Source of the DNA: Lichina pygmaea
Taxonomy: Eukaryota > Ascomycota > Lichinomycetes > Lichinales > Lichinaceae
NCBI GenBank assembly: GCA_963422465.1
Contig: OY730173.1
Coordinates: 3,348,001 to 3,412,000 of the forward strand
Direction of reading: 5' to 3'
DNA length: 64,000 bases
The position numbers and the translations under genes were made by a program. How positions within the stretch are numbered: position 1 is the stretch's first letter; every line of letters begins with the position of its first letter. Below are positions 32,201 through 43,924 of this stretch, piece by piece. The notes beneath the pieces are model-generated. The model was given only the letters and a program-made list of their open reading frames with translations. It was not told the origin of the DNA and did not search any database.

Positions 32201-34856
32201 GGGAGGATGTGCCTATGCGGTGTGGTTTTGCGGGGCGAAAGATATCGTCAGATCATCAGCTCATCAGATCATGAGCAGCTCCAAGCACAGCGAACGGGGC
32301 TATCCAGTGGAGTCTGGACGTGCCACCGCAGAGACTGTAAGCACTAGACTTGCTGTCTGTTCGTGGTATCACCAACACGAATCTCAGCATGAGAGGTTGG
32401 GCATCACACACAAGCTTTCATTCCAGCCGTCGAGTTGTGGAACGGGGATGCTGAACATCGTTGGAGCCCGAGGCTTCTGTTGACCGCTGCTTGACGAGGA
32501 GAAAAGGCCGCCGCATGAGTCTACACGGCAACACGTGTGGCTCAACACATCATGTCCATAGTGACAACTTCTGATGCTGTAATCGATGACTTGGGTTCGC
32601 CACTTGGACTTGGATTCCAAGCCTCGACAACTCTTTTGCTGTGCACGACCAGGGGAAAGGCCTTGGTGACCGAGCCTTCCATTTCTGTGATGCTGACACA
32701 TGCTCCTGCTCCGACAGCCTTGGCCGCGACGAACTGGATTACCGAGATGTCAAAGGCTCTGTACGGTACGTAACGTACATACGTCCCGGTTGCGACGGTG
32801 CTGCTCTTTGTCGCAGAGCTACGTACGTAGGATGCACTGGCATACCGCAAAAGATCTGCGTACGTACCAGCTGTCACGATTCGCGGGCAGCGGACTTGGG
32901 CAGGTTGTGCCGAGGTTGAAAGCTGAGTCGAGCGAGCGCTAACGGGAAATGGCTAGAGCAGTGGATGTCGGCTGAGGGGAAAGCTCTGAGGCTGCGCAAC
33001 GACATTCGATGCCTCGACATGCAGACTTTGCGCTGCATTGTAGGTTCTGATCGTCAGGTGGGGTTCGCTCCAAAGGGACAAAGAACATGAACGGCTACTT
33101 TGCAGGTAGAAGTGCATGATCTGTGAGGGTACTCCTTGTGGTCTGTTCTAAAATCAAAGAATAGAAGACGCCGATGTGAATTCTGACTGTAAAGTTCTTG
33201 GTGAACGTAGTGCCAATAGAATGCTTCTTGTCAACTACGGTCCATCAGCTGGCTTCGAGTCAGGAGACAAGCTGCGAGATTCTTCGTCAGCTACGTTACA
33301 TACGTACGTACACGACGACGAAGTTGTGTTCGAGGTTGAAATCAGCTTCCAACGTGCGACAGAGAACAAGTGTCACAGCATGTCAGGGAAATTAAACGGT
33401 CTAAATATAATGCCGTCATGTGACACCGCCATTCTCCCTGGACGCCGACACTTTGGCCCAAGCGCTTTAGGCTGAAAACAAGGATTCCCCGGCCAGTGGC
33501 GTCGCAATAGGCTTTCGCAGCCCGAACGCAGCAGAGAGGAGGCCACCTTCTTGGCTCGTGCAACAGCACCGGATTGGTCGGGATGATCAGCTGTGGGGGG
33601 AGAAGCGGGACAAAGAGGCCTGCACGCTAAGCCAAGCAATAGCTCCATGGTCCCATTCTTTCCCTGCACGGTGCGGGCTGGAGATGGAGATACTAACACC
33701 GTATAGGATTAGTGAGGACGGCACCGGGCGGCAAAAAGTGATTGCGCTAGCGTGTTTGACTGCCACGCGACGACCCGGTCGACGCGTGAGCGACATCACG
33801 AAGGAGGCACGGGAGGGTCGACGAGCAGGGCTGGCTGACACGGCCTTGCTTTTCTCGGGTCAGAACAGACACGCGGCGTCCTAGGGCCTCCGGGAGTCGT
33901 CGTCGCCGTCGTCCTAGCGTGAGAGAACAGTCAAACGAGGACGGTCTGGGGTACAGTATGCCGTTCAGACGGTCAGCCTTTGTCTGAGGGGTTGGTCCGT
34001 CTTACATCCCCACATCCGTATCAGATGCAGCTGGCATATGTGCGATACGTACGGCGCGTTGCGCCTTGCTCATCGGAAACGAGGCCGGAGCGATCCAGTG
34101 TCACAACATGTCGCTGCGCCTGTCTTGCATAAGTGTATTGCAGGCGAGCTGGAGCTGCGATGGTCATGCTGAGATGATTTGTGTTCGGGGAAAGGCGTGT
34201 TGCGTAATACAAGCCCAGGACGATGGCCATCGCGAGGGCGGCGTGAGCGGCCATGGCGTCAAGCCGGCCCCCCAAGAGACTGGCGGATGCGACGGCAGTC
34301 GCCAGCCAGTGGCAGCGCCCGCGGCCTGACGGAAAGCCGTGTCAGCCCGCGGCCTCGATGCTCCTTGACTTCTCCTCGCGAGCCTTTCTTTTTCTCTCCC
34401 CTGTTCGAAGTCGTCGTCACCATTGGTCTTTTTCTTTCTTTCTTCAGGCCGAGTTTTGGATTTGATTTGATCCGAGTCTGCAGGTGCAGATGTGTGTGTG
34501 TGTGGTGCGCGTGCCTGGCCATGTGGGTCCTATATTTATTTACATATGTAATGGTCCGTCCCCACGGCCGGAAGAGATGCCGCTGGAGCCCTTTGTCTTT
34601 GTTCCTCGTCATCGTACCCGTTGCCGGGAGATTGCTGTTGATCGACGCGCGACTGCAACTCTAGAGATCATATATGATCGAGCCGTCGCCTGCAGCCTAG
34701 CAACCCATTGACTTCCCTCGGACGCTCTTGCGCTTGCCAGTCTTAGACCCTCTTATCACGTATCGGAACCGTATCGTCGGACCGCCCAGAAAGCCAGTCC
34801 ACGTTCGAGCCGTCGCCCTTGGTCTCGAAAGCGATCATCTCGACGATAGTCAGACC
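29260..34856. other. Gene-free region, 5.6 kb
   Basis: Contains the samB 3' end, GTAC/TACG islands (29925-29942, 30000-30030, 30376-30432, 32761-32830, 33297-33316), a possible diverged copy C of the dispersed repeat, and the phosducin-like promoter. 34380-34450 is pyrimidine-rich and 34489-34505 is a short GT repeat. Small open frames show no domain. Confidence 0.5.
31310..31560 (+). repeat. Possible dispersed repeat, copy C (diverged)
   Basis: Shares CCCAGCTCTCCTGGGCTC, TGTTCTACAG, GCAGGGAGAGGTTTT and CTAGCCTAGCTT blocks in the same order as copies A and B, but the AATAC tail is absent and spacing differs. Membership is tentative. Confidence 0.35.
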
Positions 34857-35784
34857 ATGGCTACCGATGCCGCTGCAGACGAGGCCGCCGCGCTCTTCGC
34901 AGAGCCCAAGGGACCATCGACGCACCCCGAGGATGTCGGCGCACACAGCGACGTGTCGTCGCGATCGCCGTCGCCCGAGACCGCCGCGGCCGGGCTCACG
35001 TACGGCGGCCGCGGACGGATCGACGCCTCGAGCTACTACTCGATCGACGCCGCGAACACGGGACCGAAGGGCGTCATGGCGGACGCGCGGGCCTACGAGC
35101 GAGCATGGCACGCGCGCCAGAAGAGCAAGCCCAGTACGACCAGCGGCGGACGGTGGCCCTTCAGCCGCGGCGAGAAGAGCCGGAAGAAGCGAGGCGGCAG
35201 CGACAGCAAGAGCGGAGACTCGACGCCCGACCGCGAGAGCGACGGCGACGAGGAGTTCATGCAGCAGTGGCGCAACGCCCGGCTGACCGAGCTGCGGTCG
35301 ACGTCGAGCCAGCAGCGCACGCGACGGCTGAGCCCGAGCATGCGTCGGTACGGACGGCTCGAGACGGTCGACGCCGTCGGCTACCTCGACGCGATCGAGA
35401 AGTCCGGTCGGGATGTCGTCGTGGTCGTGTCGATCTTCGACGACGAGTCCGACATCTCGCACCACATCGAGTCGCAGCTGGCCCAGCTCGCCAAGCGACA
35501 CACGCGCACGCGCTTCATCCGGCTCTCCCACGAGGAGGCCGAGATCGACCCGGCCGGCGTGCCCGCCATCCTGGCCTACAAGGACGCCGATCTCTTTGCG
35601 AACCTGGTCTCTGTCGTCGATCACTTTCCGGTCGATGGCAACGATGCCGGGGTCGAAGGCGAGGGCGAGGAGGCCGTGTTGGAGAGAGTCCTGAGAGCGT
35701 GAGTCACTCTCTACCGCCCCTCCCCAAGGACCATGAACGGAACAATGACTGATTGAATGCTTGTCCAGACATCACGTCCTGTAA
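34857..35784 (+). CDS. phlp1: Phosducin-like protein (G-beta-gamma chaperone)
   Basis: Phosducin-like proteins act with the CCT chaperonin to assemble G-beta/gamma dimers; the Cryphonectria homologue BDM-1 is needed for G-beta accumulation. Exon 1 (34857-35698) and a 16-nt last exon (35769-35784) give 285 aa ending HHVL. The start ATGGCTACC is chosen because upstream in-frame sequence is unlike the family. Residues 1-150 are disordered and charged, with SYYSIDAANTGPKGVMADARAYE, a G-beta-binding type block, split here as SYYSIDAANTGPKGV and ADARAYE. The C-terminal thioredoxin-like domain (about 165-285) shows VVVVVSIFDDE, RFIRLSHEEAEID, GVPAILAYKDADL and FANLVSV. No CxxC motif is present, as usual for the family. 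The tiny last exon is easily missed. Confidence 0.93.
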
Positions 35785-37373
35785 CGAAAACCAGCCAGTC
35801 CTCGTCCTTCCCTCTCATCCCCCACCACTCCTCTCATGTAAAAAGCTCTTGTCGCCTCTTTCTTCTTCCATGTCACGGCTGTCTGTCGTCCCCGTTCCTC
35901 TCTCATCTTCTCTCATCTTCTCTATCCGTCTCCGTTCTACCTCTTCTCTCAGTCCCGAGCTCAATCTCAGTCCTGGTGACGGAGAAGCGGATGACCAAGT
36001 GTTTCGCAACGTACGCTTTCACGTGTTAATGGTGGAAAGCAAATCTTATTGGAAGGCGGGCGACGAGCCCCAGGAGAAAAAAAATTGTTAGATGGTGCAT
36101 CGTTTCTCTCCTGGCTGGCGGCGCATTGTGATCTAGGAGCTATCGGTACTTGTACGCCAGTGTTGTTCTATACCTTGTCGCTGCTGGTGATTGAGCTGCG
36201 CGGGGAGGAGTAGCAACAAGGGGATTTGATGCGTACATTGCCTGTGTCTATATGCATCAGCATAAGAGGAATGTGGGTTGTGACATAGGGTACCGAGGAT
36301 GCCAGGACTGTTGTTTGTCGATATGTGTGGAATCAGATTAGCTGTGTGGAGAAAAGCTATGGCGAGGTCCTTCGATCAACTGCTCCGTGCTTATATCTAT
36401 TGTCCGGCTGGATCACATTTACACTGACATACACAGCCCACACGCACACAATCCGCACACAGACAGACAGACCACGAGTGCCAGCCACGCCACACTTTCC
36501 ATTCCGGCAATCTGTCTGAAGTCTCTGTAGGGATGGTGGTGAGACACGAGCAACTAAGAGGTATCCGTCACTGCAAGAAAACTAAAGGAAAAGAAACAAA
36601 GAGAACGGAAACAGAAGAGAAGGCAAGGAAAGAGGATGACGAGATGCATGATTGGAAGTGGAATCAGCAAGGAAAGAAAGAGAAGGGAGAAGGCTGCGGG
36701 AGAAAAAGGTGGCGGGAAGATGATCCCGGCTCGCGACGGTTGCGATGCTCGCTGAGAAGGGGGTGATAAGAGGTGATGGAGAGGACGGTGCTTGCAAAGA
36801 GACCTGAAGAAGTGGAGGATTAAAGAACTAGACAGTTGAAGGACTGAGGAACTGGAGAAATGCCCCACGAACTGCCCCATGAACAGACACGCAGACAAAC
36901 ACTGAGAGACACAGGGAGAGCGAGAGAGAGAGAACTTCGTTTAGAGTGCTCAAAGAGAAAGACTCGAGAGAAGAATCGAGAAGAATCGAGAGATAGGAAA
37001 GACCTAGAAACTGGAAGGGACTCCTCTATTCCGCAGACACTCTCCGGAAAGAAAGGAAGAAAAGAGAAAAGGGTCCTAGAAACCTCTCCTGTTCCAGACC
37101 GCACTGCATTGCCCTCCACCCTCACCGTCTCCCGCCGTCGTCCCGATCGTCCTATCTCAAACACCGACTTCCATCTCCCGCCAGGAAGTTTCCAAGGTCA
37201 TCTGGTTATCCGTCGCTGACTCTCTAGGTTGTCTTCATCTCGTTTGATGCATAAGCTGCGGCCCCCGCCGCACACGCAGGAGTGCCGTCGTGTCACGTTT
37301 CATCCAACGCGATGCCGATGCCGATGCCGACGCCGACGCCGACGCCGACGCCCGTTGCGTGTATGCGTGCTGC
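35785..37373. other. Intergenic with polypyrimidine and polypurine tracts
   Basis: 35800-35960 is strongly pyrimidine-rich (CTCTCATCTT repeats). 36560-37080 on the plus strand is strongly purine-rich for about 500 bp. 37310-37355 is a GATGCC/GACGCC microsatellite just beyond the TAF14 stop. No gene is recognised. Confidence 0.55.
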
Positions 37374-39090
37374 TCACATGTCGACGCGGACGACGGTGAA
37401 TTCCCAAAGGGACTTGATGACGCTGTCCGGGAGGGTGTATAGATCGACGTGGAATTCGCCCTCTGCGACGATTGTCAGATTCGACTGGGCGGATTTGGAG
37501 GCGGAGATCCGGGGGAAAGCACATGGTATGGGAGGAAAAGGAGAGGAGTGCCCGGGGGAGGATGGCACATGAATGGGCTTGGTGCGGAAAGAGGCTGATG
37601 AAAAATAGACGGGCACTCACCTTCAGGGTCGTTCTTGGTGTACGTCTCCGAAGTCTTGTTGTCCATGATGATCGTGATGACGTGGAGAAGGTCCTCCTCT
37701 CCGAGCTTCTGCATGCCCTCTGCCAGCTTGTCCATATCGACCTGTGAGGCGCAACGCGAAAGAGAATGTCAGCGCATCGCTCCGTCATGCTTGTCTGTAC
37801 GATGCAGAGAGGAGGGGGACGGGAGTGGCTGGACAGAAAAGGGGTAAGGTAGGGAAGATGGAGCTGTGGGTGGAAGGGGGACAGGTGAAGACGGAATCGT
37901 GTGATTTGCCGGTCGTCGACCCTGCCGGTCATCGACCTCGTGCTGGGTGAAGCATCCGCCACAGCCGATGCAGCCGACGGAAAAGCACTCGTCCAACGAC
38001 TAGAACAGCGGCAACGGGTGAACAACTCACGTGCACAGCCCCCCCTCGCTTGCGCTTCCGGCTCGAGTCGTCGTCGTGGTGGTGGGCAGCCGTGTTTTTG
38101 GTGCCGCCGGACTTCTTGGGCTTGGCCGTGCCATTCTCGTCGCCCGGCACCGGTCCCGACTCCTTGAGAGTCTGGAGGAAGGCAGGCTTCGGGTTCTTGA
38201 AGGTCTGGAGACGGTGTTTTGCCATGTTAGCGGTGTCGAGCGGGCTAGTTGAGCAGATTCGACGGGAAAGGATGAGTGTGTTGATGTGAGATCAAGCCAA
38301 AACAAGCCAGTTTAGACCGTGCGAATGCTTGACGGCGAGTTAATAGCCCGAGAGACTCACCAGCACGTGTCGCGACTCGTATCTCTCACTCTGGAAGTTG
38401 AGATCGTGGTCGACCGTCTGCTCCCCGCCCTTGTCGACCGCCGTCAGGACGATCTGCATGTCGAACTCGCCCCATCCCTCCTCGCGGATCTGGAACGGCG
38501 GTGCTTTCACCACTGTAGACGGTCAGCCCGAGGACCCGCGGTCCGTCGCCGTCGACCAAGTGAGAGAGCCCAGGAAAGACTCACCCTGGACCGGGTTCTT
38601 GAAGGACGGGTGTAGCTTGTACACCGCCTTCTCGAAGAGGGTCGCTGGGACCTCCTTGCCGCTCTCATCCAGGAGGTAGACCCGGATGCTCCAACTGCGC
38701 ATCGGGAAGCCCTCTACCTCCGAGGGCTTGTCTCTGTCAAAGTCAAGAGGTTAGCCGTTGCATCGTCCAAGTGGCCCGAGTTGCGAAAAGATCAAGATCT
38801 CGCGACGTGGCAGAAAAAGGGAGGGAGAGTAGCCAAGATGCGCTAGCGCGTTCTGGACACCAGCTCGAAGCAGCTAGCGGCCGGCCGCAAGTCACGCGGC
38901 CGGCGATAGCCGAGCTGGTAGAGATGTCCACTTACATTATGTTCTGCTCCGTCACAAGCTTGACCGTTCTCTTGACCTGCGAGGGACAGCAAACGGCGTT
39001 AGCGTCAAGCGAGCCCTCAGTGCGCCCACAGGCTTCGGCGAACTCCGGGCGGCGTGCAGAGCACCAGTCGCGTGGACTTACCTCAACCAT
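37374..39090 (-). CDS. TAF14: TAF14-like YEATS-domain protein
   Basis: Subunit shared by TFIID, TFIIF and chromatin complexes (SWI/SNF, INO80, NuA3) in yeast; the YEATS domain reads acylated histone H3. Seven exons, 39090-39082 (9 nt, MVE), 38976-38936, 38733-38585, 38512-38361, 38204-38031, 37741-37621 and 37462-37374, keep phase and give 244 aa, matching yeast Taf14. Residues 1-137 are the YEATS fold: VKRTVKLVTEQNI, MRSWSIRVYLLDESG, YKLHPSFKNP, FQIREEGWGEFDMQI and the aromatic/charged loop LNFQSERYESRH. A Lys/Ser-rich linker follows, then the ET domain (about 175-244) with LAEGMQKLGEEDLLHVITII and a C-terminal segment GEFHVDLYTLPDSVIKSLW. Introns are numerous and one is 289 bp. Confidence 0.95.
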
Positions 39091-41473
39091 ACTGACTGCC
39101 GTTTGACTGCTGTAGACCGAACCTGAGCTGCGAACCCGATGCGCCTTTCGATTCTGGTCGGGTCGAGCTTCGATTTCGAAGAGTGTGGTGGTATATCAGG
39201 CGCGCCAAAGTACGGAAGTAAGTGGCTGGGGACGGACGGAAGACTACCCTGCGGCAACTTAAAGTTAATGGCTCAGAGGATATTGGAGACAGCCGCGCTA
39301 AATAGACACTGAGCCCTAGTCGCGCCTCTCGCGCCAATCGAGGCCGAATCGACGCTAAGGGGTATACACGTGATGTCTACCCTCGCACCCCCCCTACACC
39401 TGTGTTAGGGTCAAGTGAGCATCAACTCGTCGAAAAACCCACCAGACAAGCTTCAGATCCGAATGATTCAGCTCAATGCATGCCAGAGACGTTCTGCGCT
39501 CTCTTGTCTGAGTCTTCAGAGAGTGCCTTTTTCTAGCTGGCTTTATGTCTTTCATGCACTGGAACTGCCTACCACTTGCTATGTTGGTGTCTTTCTGTTG
39601 GTATCTCAACGGCTTGAAATCCGGGGGGTGAGAAAGACTTGGAGGGAGAGGAAGGTCTTATAGAAGTAATTCTTACTTGAAGAGAACAAGTACCTTACTC
39701 TCGGAGCTATATTTTCCTACACCTGTTTCTTCCTACAGTCCAGATGGACTTCTCCGCTCAAGAGTCATCAATCTTGAGCAGACAATGAGGCGTGTTTCCT
39801 AGCCATTAAACAATTTTAGTGCGAGCTACAGATTTCTATCTATCTTGTCCTCCTTCTACCGCCGAAGAAACACCTGGGCTCTGCAAGCCTCGACACTCCA
39901 TGGCTGCCACAATCAAGGCAGGCATCTAAAAGATATATGCGTGAGGAGCGACCCAAGCGTGCCATGTCTGTCCTCTGCCAGACCGTCCCCAATTGCCCTG
40001 GATGAAGTCTTTTGAGGCAGACCAGCTACCCCACTGCCGTTTTGTTCAGAGCGCAACCGTCATCCTTGGCTGAGACGATCATCTGGCCATGGCTCGACCG
40101 ATATATCTGTACCAACGTCTGTCTCCACCACCTTGACTATCTCGTCAGTCTCCGAGGTCCAGCTCAGCCCATCCGAGCAGTGCCGTAAGGATAACCTCTC
40201 CCGGCCTGCTGTGGCCAGGTTCAAAATCACACGTCCTAGCTTGGCGGCATGCAGCCAGCGGAAAAGGCTTATGGTTCTGCAGATTGGCGTGTCAACAGGC
40301 GTTGACCAGTCGGAGATCGAGCCCGACAGACATCAAAGAAGCCGTGATGCCGGTGATAATCCCGGGCACTTCTGTCGCTGGCATCACCAACGCTGACTCT
40401 ACCGGCGTAGACTGCCTACACGATAACCTCGAGCAAGCTTCTCGACGCGGCCTCTCGCGCTTGGGTCGGTCAAGACTGCTTCCCTTCACGACTCGTCGAA
40501 GCTCTCTACGACAGCGTTCATCGTCACCATCATCGTATCGTGAGCCCGTTACCGATATCCAGAGGTCCATGAGCTCCCAAGGCGGATCTGAGAGCCTCCA
40601 AGCCAGTTATTCCAGCAACACTACTCTCCCCAGGCACACTTGTTCGGCAGAGACAGTGTTGCTCGCCGGGGCCGGTGCTCGTGACCAGTATATTGGCCCG
40701 AGCAGAATGGACTCCTTGAAGACTAGCTAGCTCGAGGCCTTGAACGATACTACAACCTCCTTGTTCCAATTTCATCCTCTTCCTCCCGTGCTCTTCCCCC
40801 TTTCTGTTCACCTCTCCTCTCCCTCTCCTCTCTGCCCTCCCCTCTTCTTCCACTCCACCGAGCCGAACCAGCTTCTGTAGACAGCTAAGAAACGCACCTG
40901 TAGCTCTGCTCAATATACAGTCACAGTACCCAAGTACCAAGCACCAAGCACGGTAAATACCGATTGGAGATACCGTGGCATAGTACCCCAGAACCCACGC
41001 TCTCGCCTTATTTGTGGCCTAGTCTTCCTGACGACGTACGCACAAACCAGCACCGACGTTATTAATCCAATGCACAGGGTACGTTTGGGACAAGGTACAC
41101 CAAGACCTGCAGTCAAGAAAAGGGTGTGCTTCGATGAACCACTTCTTTCCAGTTACGCTGTTCATTGGCTGATATTTTCGACGCCCGCGGCTACTTCGAC
41201 GCCGAGGTGGTCTTTCAATGGGCTGCTTCAGACGTCCAAGGACTACGGTACTTGCGAACTTGCTACGATCAGTTCTGTGACGTTCTCTGCACCTGACTCT
41301 GGCTTCTCATTCTCAGTAGCTGTCTTCTCGTTTCGGGCGTTTGGAGGCCTTCTTTCGCAGCGTCTTCCACTATGGACTTCATGGCCGAGGACGTTGTAGA
41401 GAAGGGGGTTGGTGGGTCTGGGTCGATGTCATGCTACCGTACATGCCATTCCTCAACTCTCCCTCGGCAAGAT
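39091..41473. other. Intergenic region, no supported gene
   Basis: Holds the TAF14 promoter (right of 39090) and RanBP1 3' flank. An open frame at 40284-40730 (148 codons, plus strand) has no recognisable domain and is Ser/Arg-rich. 40765-40860 is a polypyrimidine tract. No RNA gene seen. Confidence 0.45.
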
Positions 41474-42682
41474 TCAAGGGGCGGTCGTCTCCTTCTTGTC
41501 GCCCTCCGGCGCCGGCTGGCTGTCGGAAGCGGGCTGCTGCGCCTCGAAGAGCGCTTCGTTCTCTTGCTGCGCCTTGATGAAGGCGTCTTTGAAGAGCTCG
41601 GCGTCTGTCGTTCGAGGTATAATTAGCCATGTTACACACTGGCTAGTGAAAGCCGTCTAGAGCTGACCGGGATCATCGTGCTCTGTAGAAGATACTCACT
41701 CTCGCTGTTGGCAAATCGAATGGCCAGTGTCTGCGCCTCCGGCTCTCCCTCGCTGACGTCGGCCGCCGCATTCCATACCCAGCTTCGGTCACTTCCGATG
41801 TTCGGAGACAGCCTCATGTCCGGAACGACTGCATCGCACCATCCTCAGCACTCGATTGCCACCCTGCCTTGAGCGCATACACACCCGTCAAGGTGCCACT
41901 CACTGTAATGGTTCGCGCACACCTTCAGCGTCTTGTCCCGCCTCATGACCAGCCGGGTCTTGCCGTTGTCGCGGTGCTTCAGGAGCCTGACGTCACCAGT
42001 CCCCCGCTCCTTCCATTCACGCGATTCTCGGTCGAACCGGAACAGCTTGGCTCGCATCTTGAAGGTCTGCTCCTCCATCTCCTCGTTCGTCTTGGTCTCG
42101 ACCTCCTTTGTGAGGTGGACGACGGGTTCAAAGTGCACATCGGGGGATTCCTCGACCTCTTCGCCCTGGACGACCGTTTGGTGTCAGCCCCACATGATCC
42201 GATCCAAGTCGCAGAGTCGATATCGTGCAGCTAGAGACCAAGTCTGAACACACTTCGCCGTCCCCTTTGCCACCTTCTTTGCGCTCCTCCTTGTCCTTGA
42301 TGTCCTCCTCGGGCTCGGCCCTCTTCTTCTCCTTGCTGCCCCCGCCAAACATGGAGAAGAGACTGTCCTTGGTGCTCGAGGCGGCGCCGACGATGGTGCC
42401 GCTCAAGGAACCGGCCTTGTCCGAGGTGTCCTTGGCGGCATCGTTGCCGAAATCCGTGCCTTCCGCCTTGCCACCCGTCTCGGACGCTTTGCTCGCGTCG
42501 GCAGTGGTGCCGTCGGCCACATCATCCTTCTTGCCGCCTTCAACCACTTTGCTGCCCTCTGTCGGCTCGTCCTTGTGAAGCGGATTCGTCGTCAGCTCGG
42601 TTTCTTGTTTGACGAGCTTTGGCTCAGCGTCTTGGGCACGCTCGGCAGCGGGGTCCAACTTGGTATCAGTGTTGTCCGACAT
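41474..42682 (-). CDS. YRB1: Ran-binding protein RanBP1/Yrb1
   Basis: Binds Ran-GTP and helps RanGAP release and hydrolyse it at the end of nuclear export. Four exons, 42682-42254, 42165-41904, 41828-41700 and 41604-41474, keep phase and give 316 aa. An unusually long N-terminal extension (about 145 residues, Lys/Glu/Asp-rich, containing [14 protein letters not shown]) precedes the RanBD (about 150-285): [78 protein letters not shown]-type strand (here [10 protein letters not shown]) and the closing helix [11 protein letters not shown]. Yeast Yrb1 is about 200 aa and lacks so long an extension. Confidence 0.95.
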
Positions 42683-43924
42683 GGTGTGGAATGGAAGGTC
42701 TACGTGACGATGCTACGTGACCGAAATCTGCGCGGTTCCGTTGGGCCCAAGACGTCGAGGATATCAGCAAAGTTGAGGTGTGTTGTGATCTTGTGAATAT
42801 GATGCCCACCTGATGTCAACGATCGGGTAACTGTTTGAACAACCGGTAAATTCGGTCCTACGGAACATGCCAGCCGGACAATTTACGTCCCACAGTTTCT
42901 AATTAGCGAATCTTATCGATAGCAATACCTAGAACAGCTGCATCGTCACTATCACCACTGCACTGCAAAATTACAGGAAAGTGTCTTTTGTGACCCACTA
43001 TGTCTGTGACACTGTGCAAGTTGAGAGACCAGCAGCACTGAGGACTTGTGACATCATCCAGACAGTACCTCTAGGCAGCCACTTCCACAGGCTGACACAT
43101 GCCACAGCGATAGCCTATTTTGGTGGGGTGTGACATACTGTAGGAGGGTGTGGAGGGGTACCTGACCTACGAGGGGTACGTACCGTACAGCCACACGTGC
43201 CTACTCATACTTACGAGGTACAGTACTGTCAACTTTTCCTGCAAGCCAACCCTAATCAAGAGCCGACACCCAGTGGTCCAAGCCCCCGTGGCCCCTATAA
43301 CTACAATTTACTGTAACCCTAAGATTAGCGCTGTCCTCCAGTCTCCCTTGCGTACAGAAGCACGAGAGGTACGTATTACAGGGCCGCTCCACCCGTACAG
43401 ATACCCATACCGCAGGCTTCGCTCGCCCCGCTATGTACTGTACGTACAGCTCAGACAGCATCACAGTGTGCATTGGGCAGGGTCTATAGTACAGTATCAG
43501 GAACACGGTGTGTCGGGTTGCGTTGGGATTGAATGGTCCCGGTGCACGATATGCATTGATGCGGATTTTGCTCTGCCTGATCCTTGACCGTGACCCAAAT
43601 GGTCATTGAGCCCCTCTCCATCTGTTTCCCGCAGAATATGCCATCGCCGAGCGCTATGAACAGACAGGGAGACAGGTACTTGAAAAGTGAAGTGGAGATT
43701 GAACAACTCGCGAAAAGACCAGCTCCCTAGACCCACCGAAAAGACTTGTTTTGAACCTTCCTAGACCACTTAGACGCGCTTGCCGAATAAAGCGCCCTGA
43801 ACTGTCATGACCAAAACAAACCCCACTCGTAATCGCAGGGCGTCTAATCCTTCCTCGACTCTGACCATGCCCAAGTGGATCCAAACTCACATGAAGAGGT
43901 CAGTACGGTGATCACTCACTAGAG
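42683..43924. other. Intergenic: RanBP1 promoter side
   Basis: No gene recognised. GTAC-rich words occur at 43176-43196 and 43434-43450. Sequence is otherwise unremarkable. Confidence 0.45.

Noticed and set aside
34743-35624. 293-codon antisense frame over the phosducin-like gene
   Set aside because: Shadow of a GC-rich gene; no domain.
40284-40730. 148-codon Ser/Arg-rich plus-strand frame
   Set aside because: No recognisable domain or conserved start; kept only as a note in the intergenic entry.
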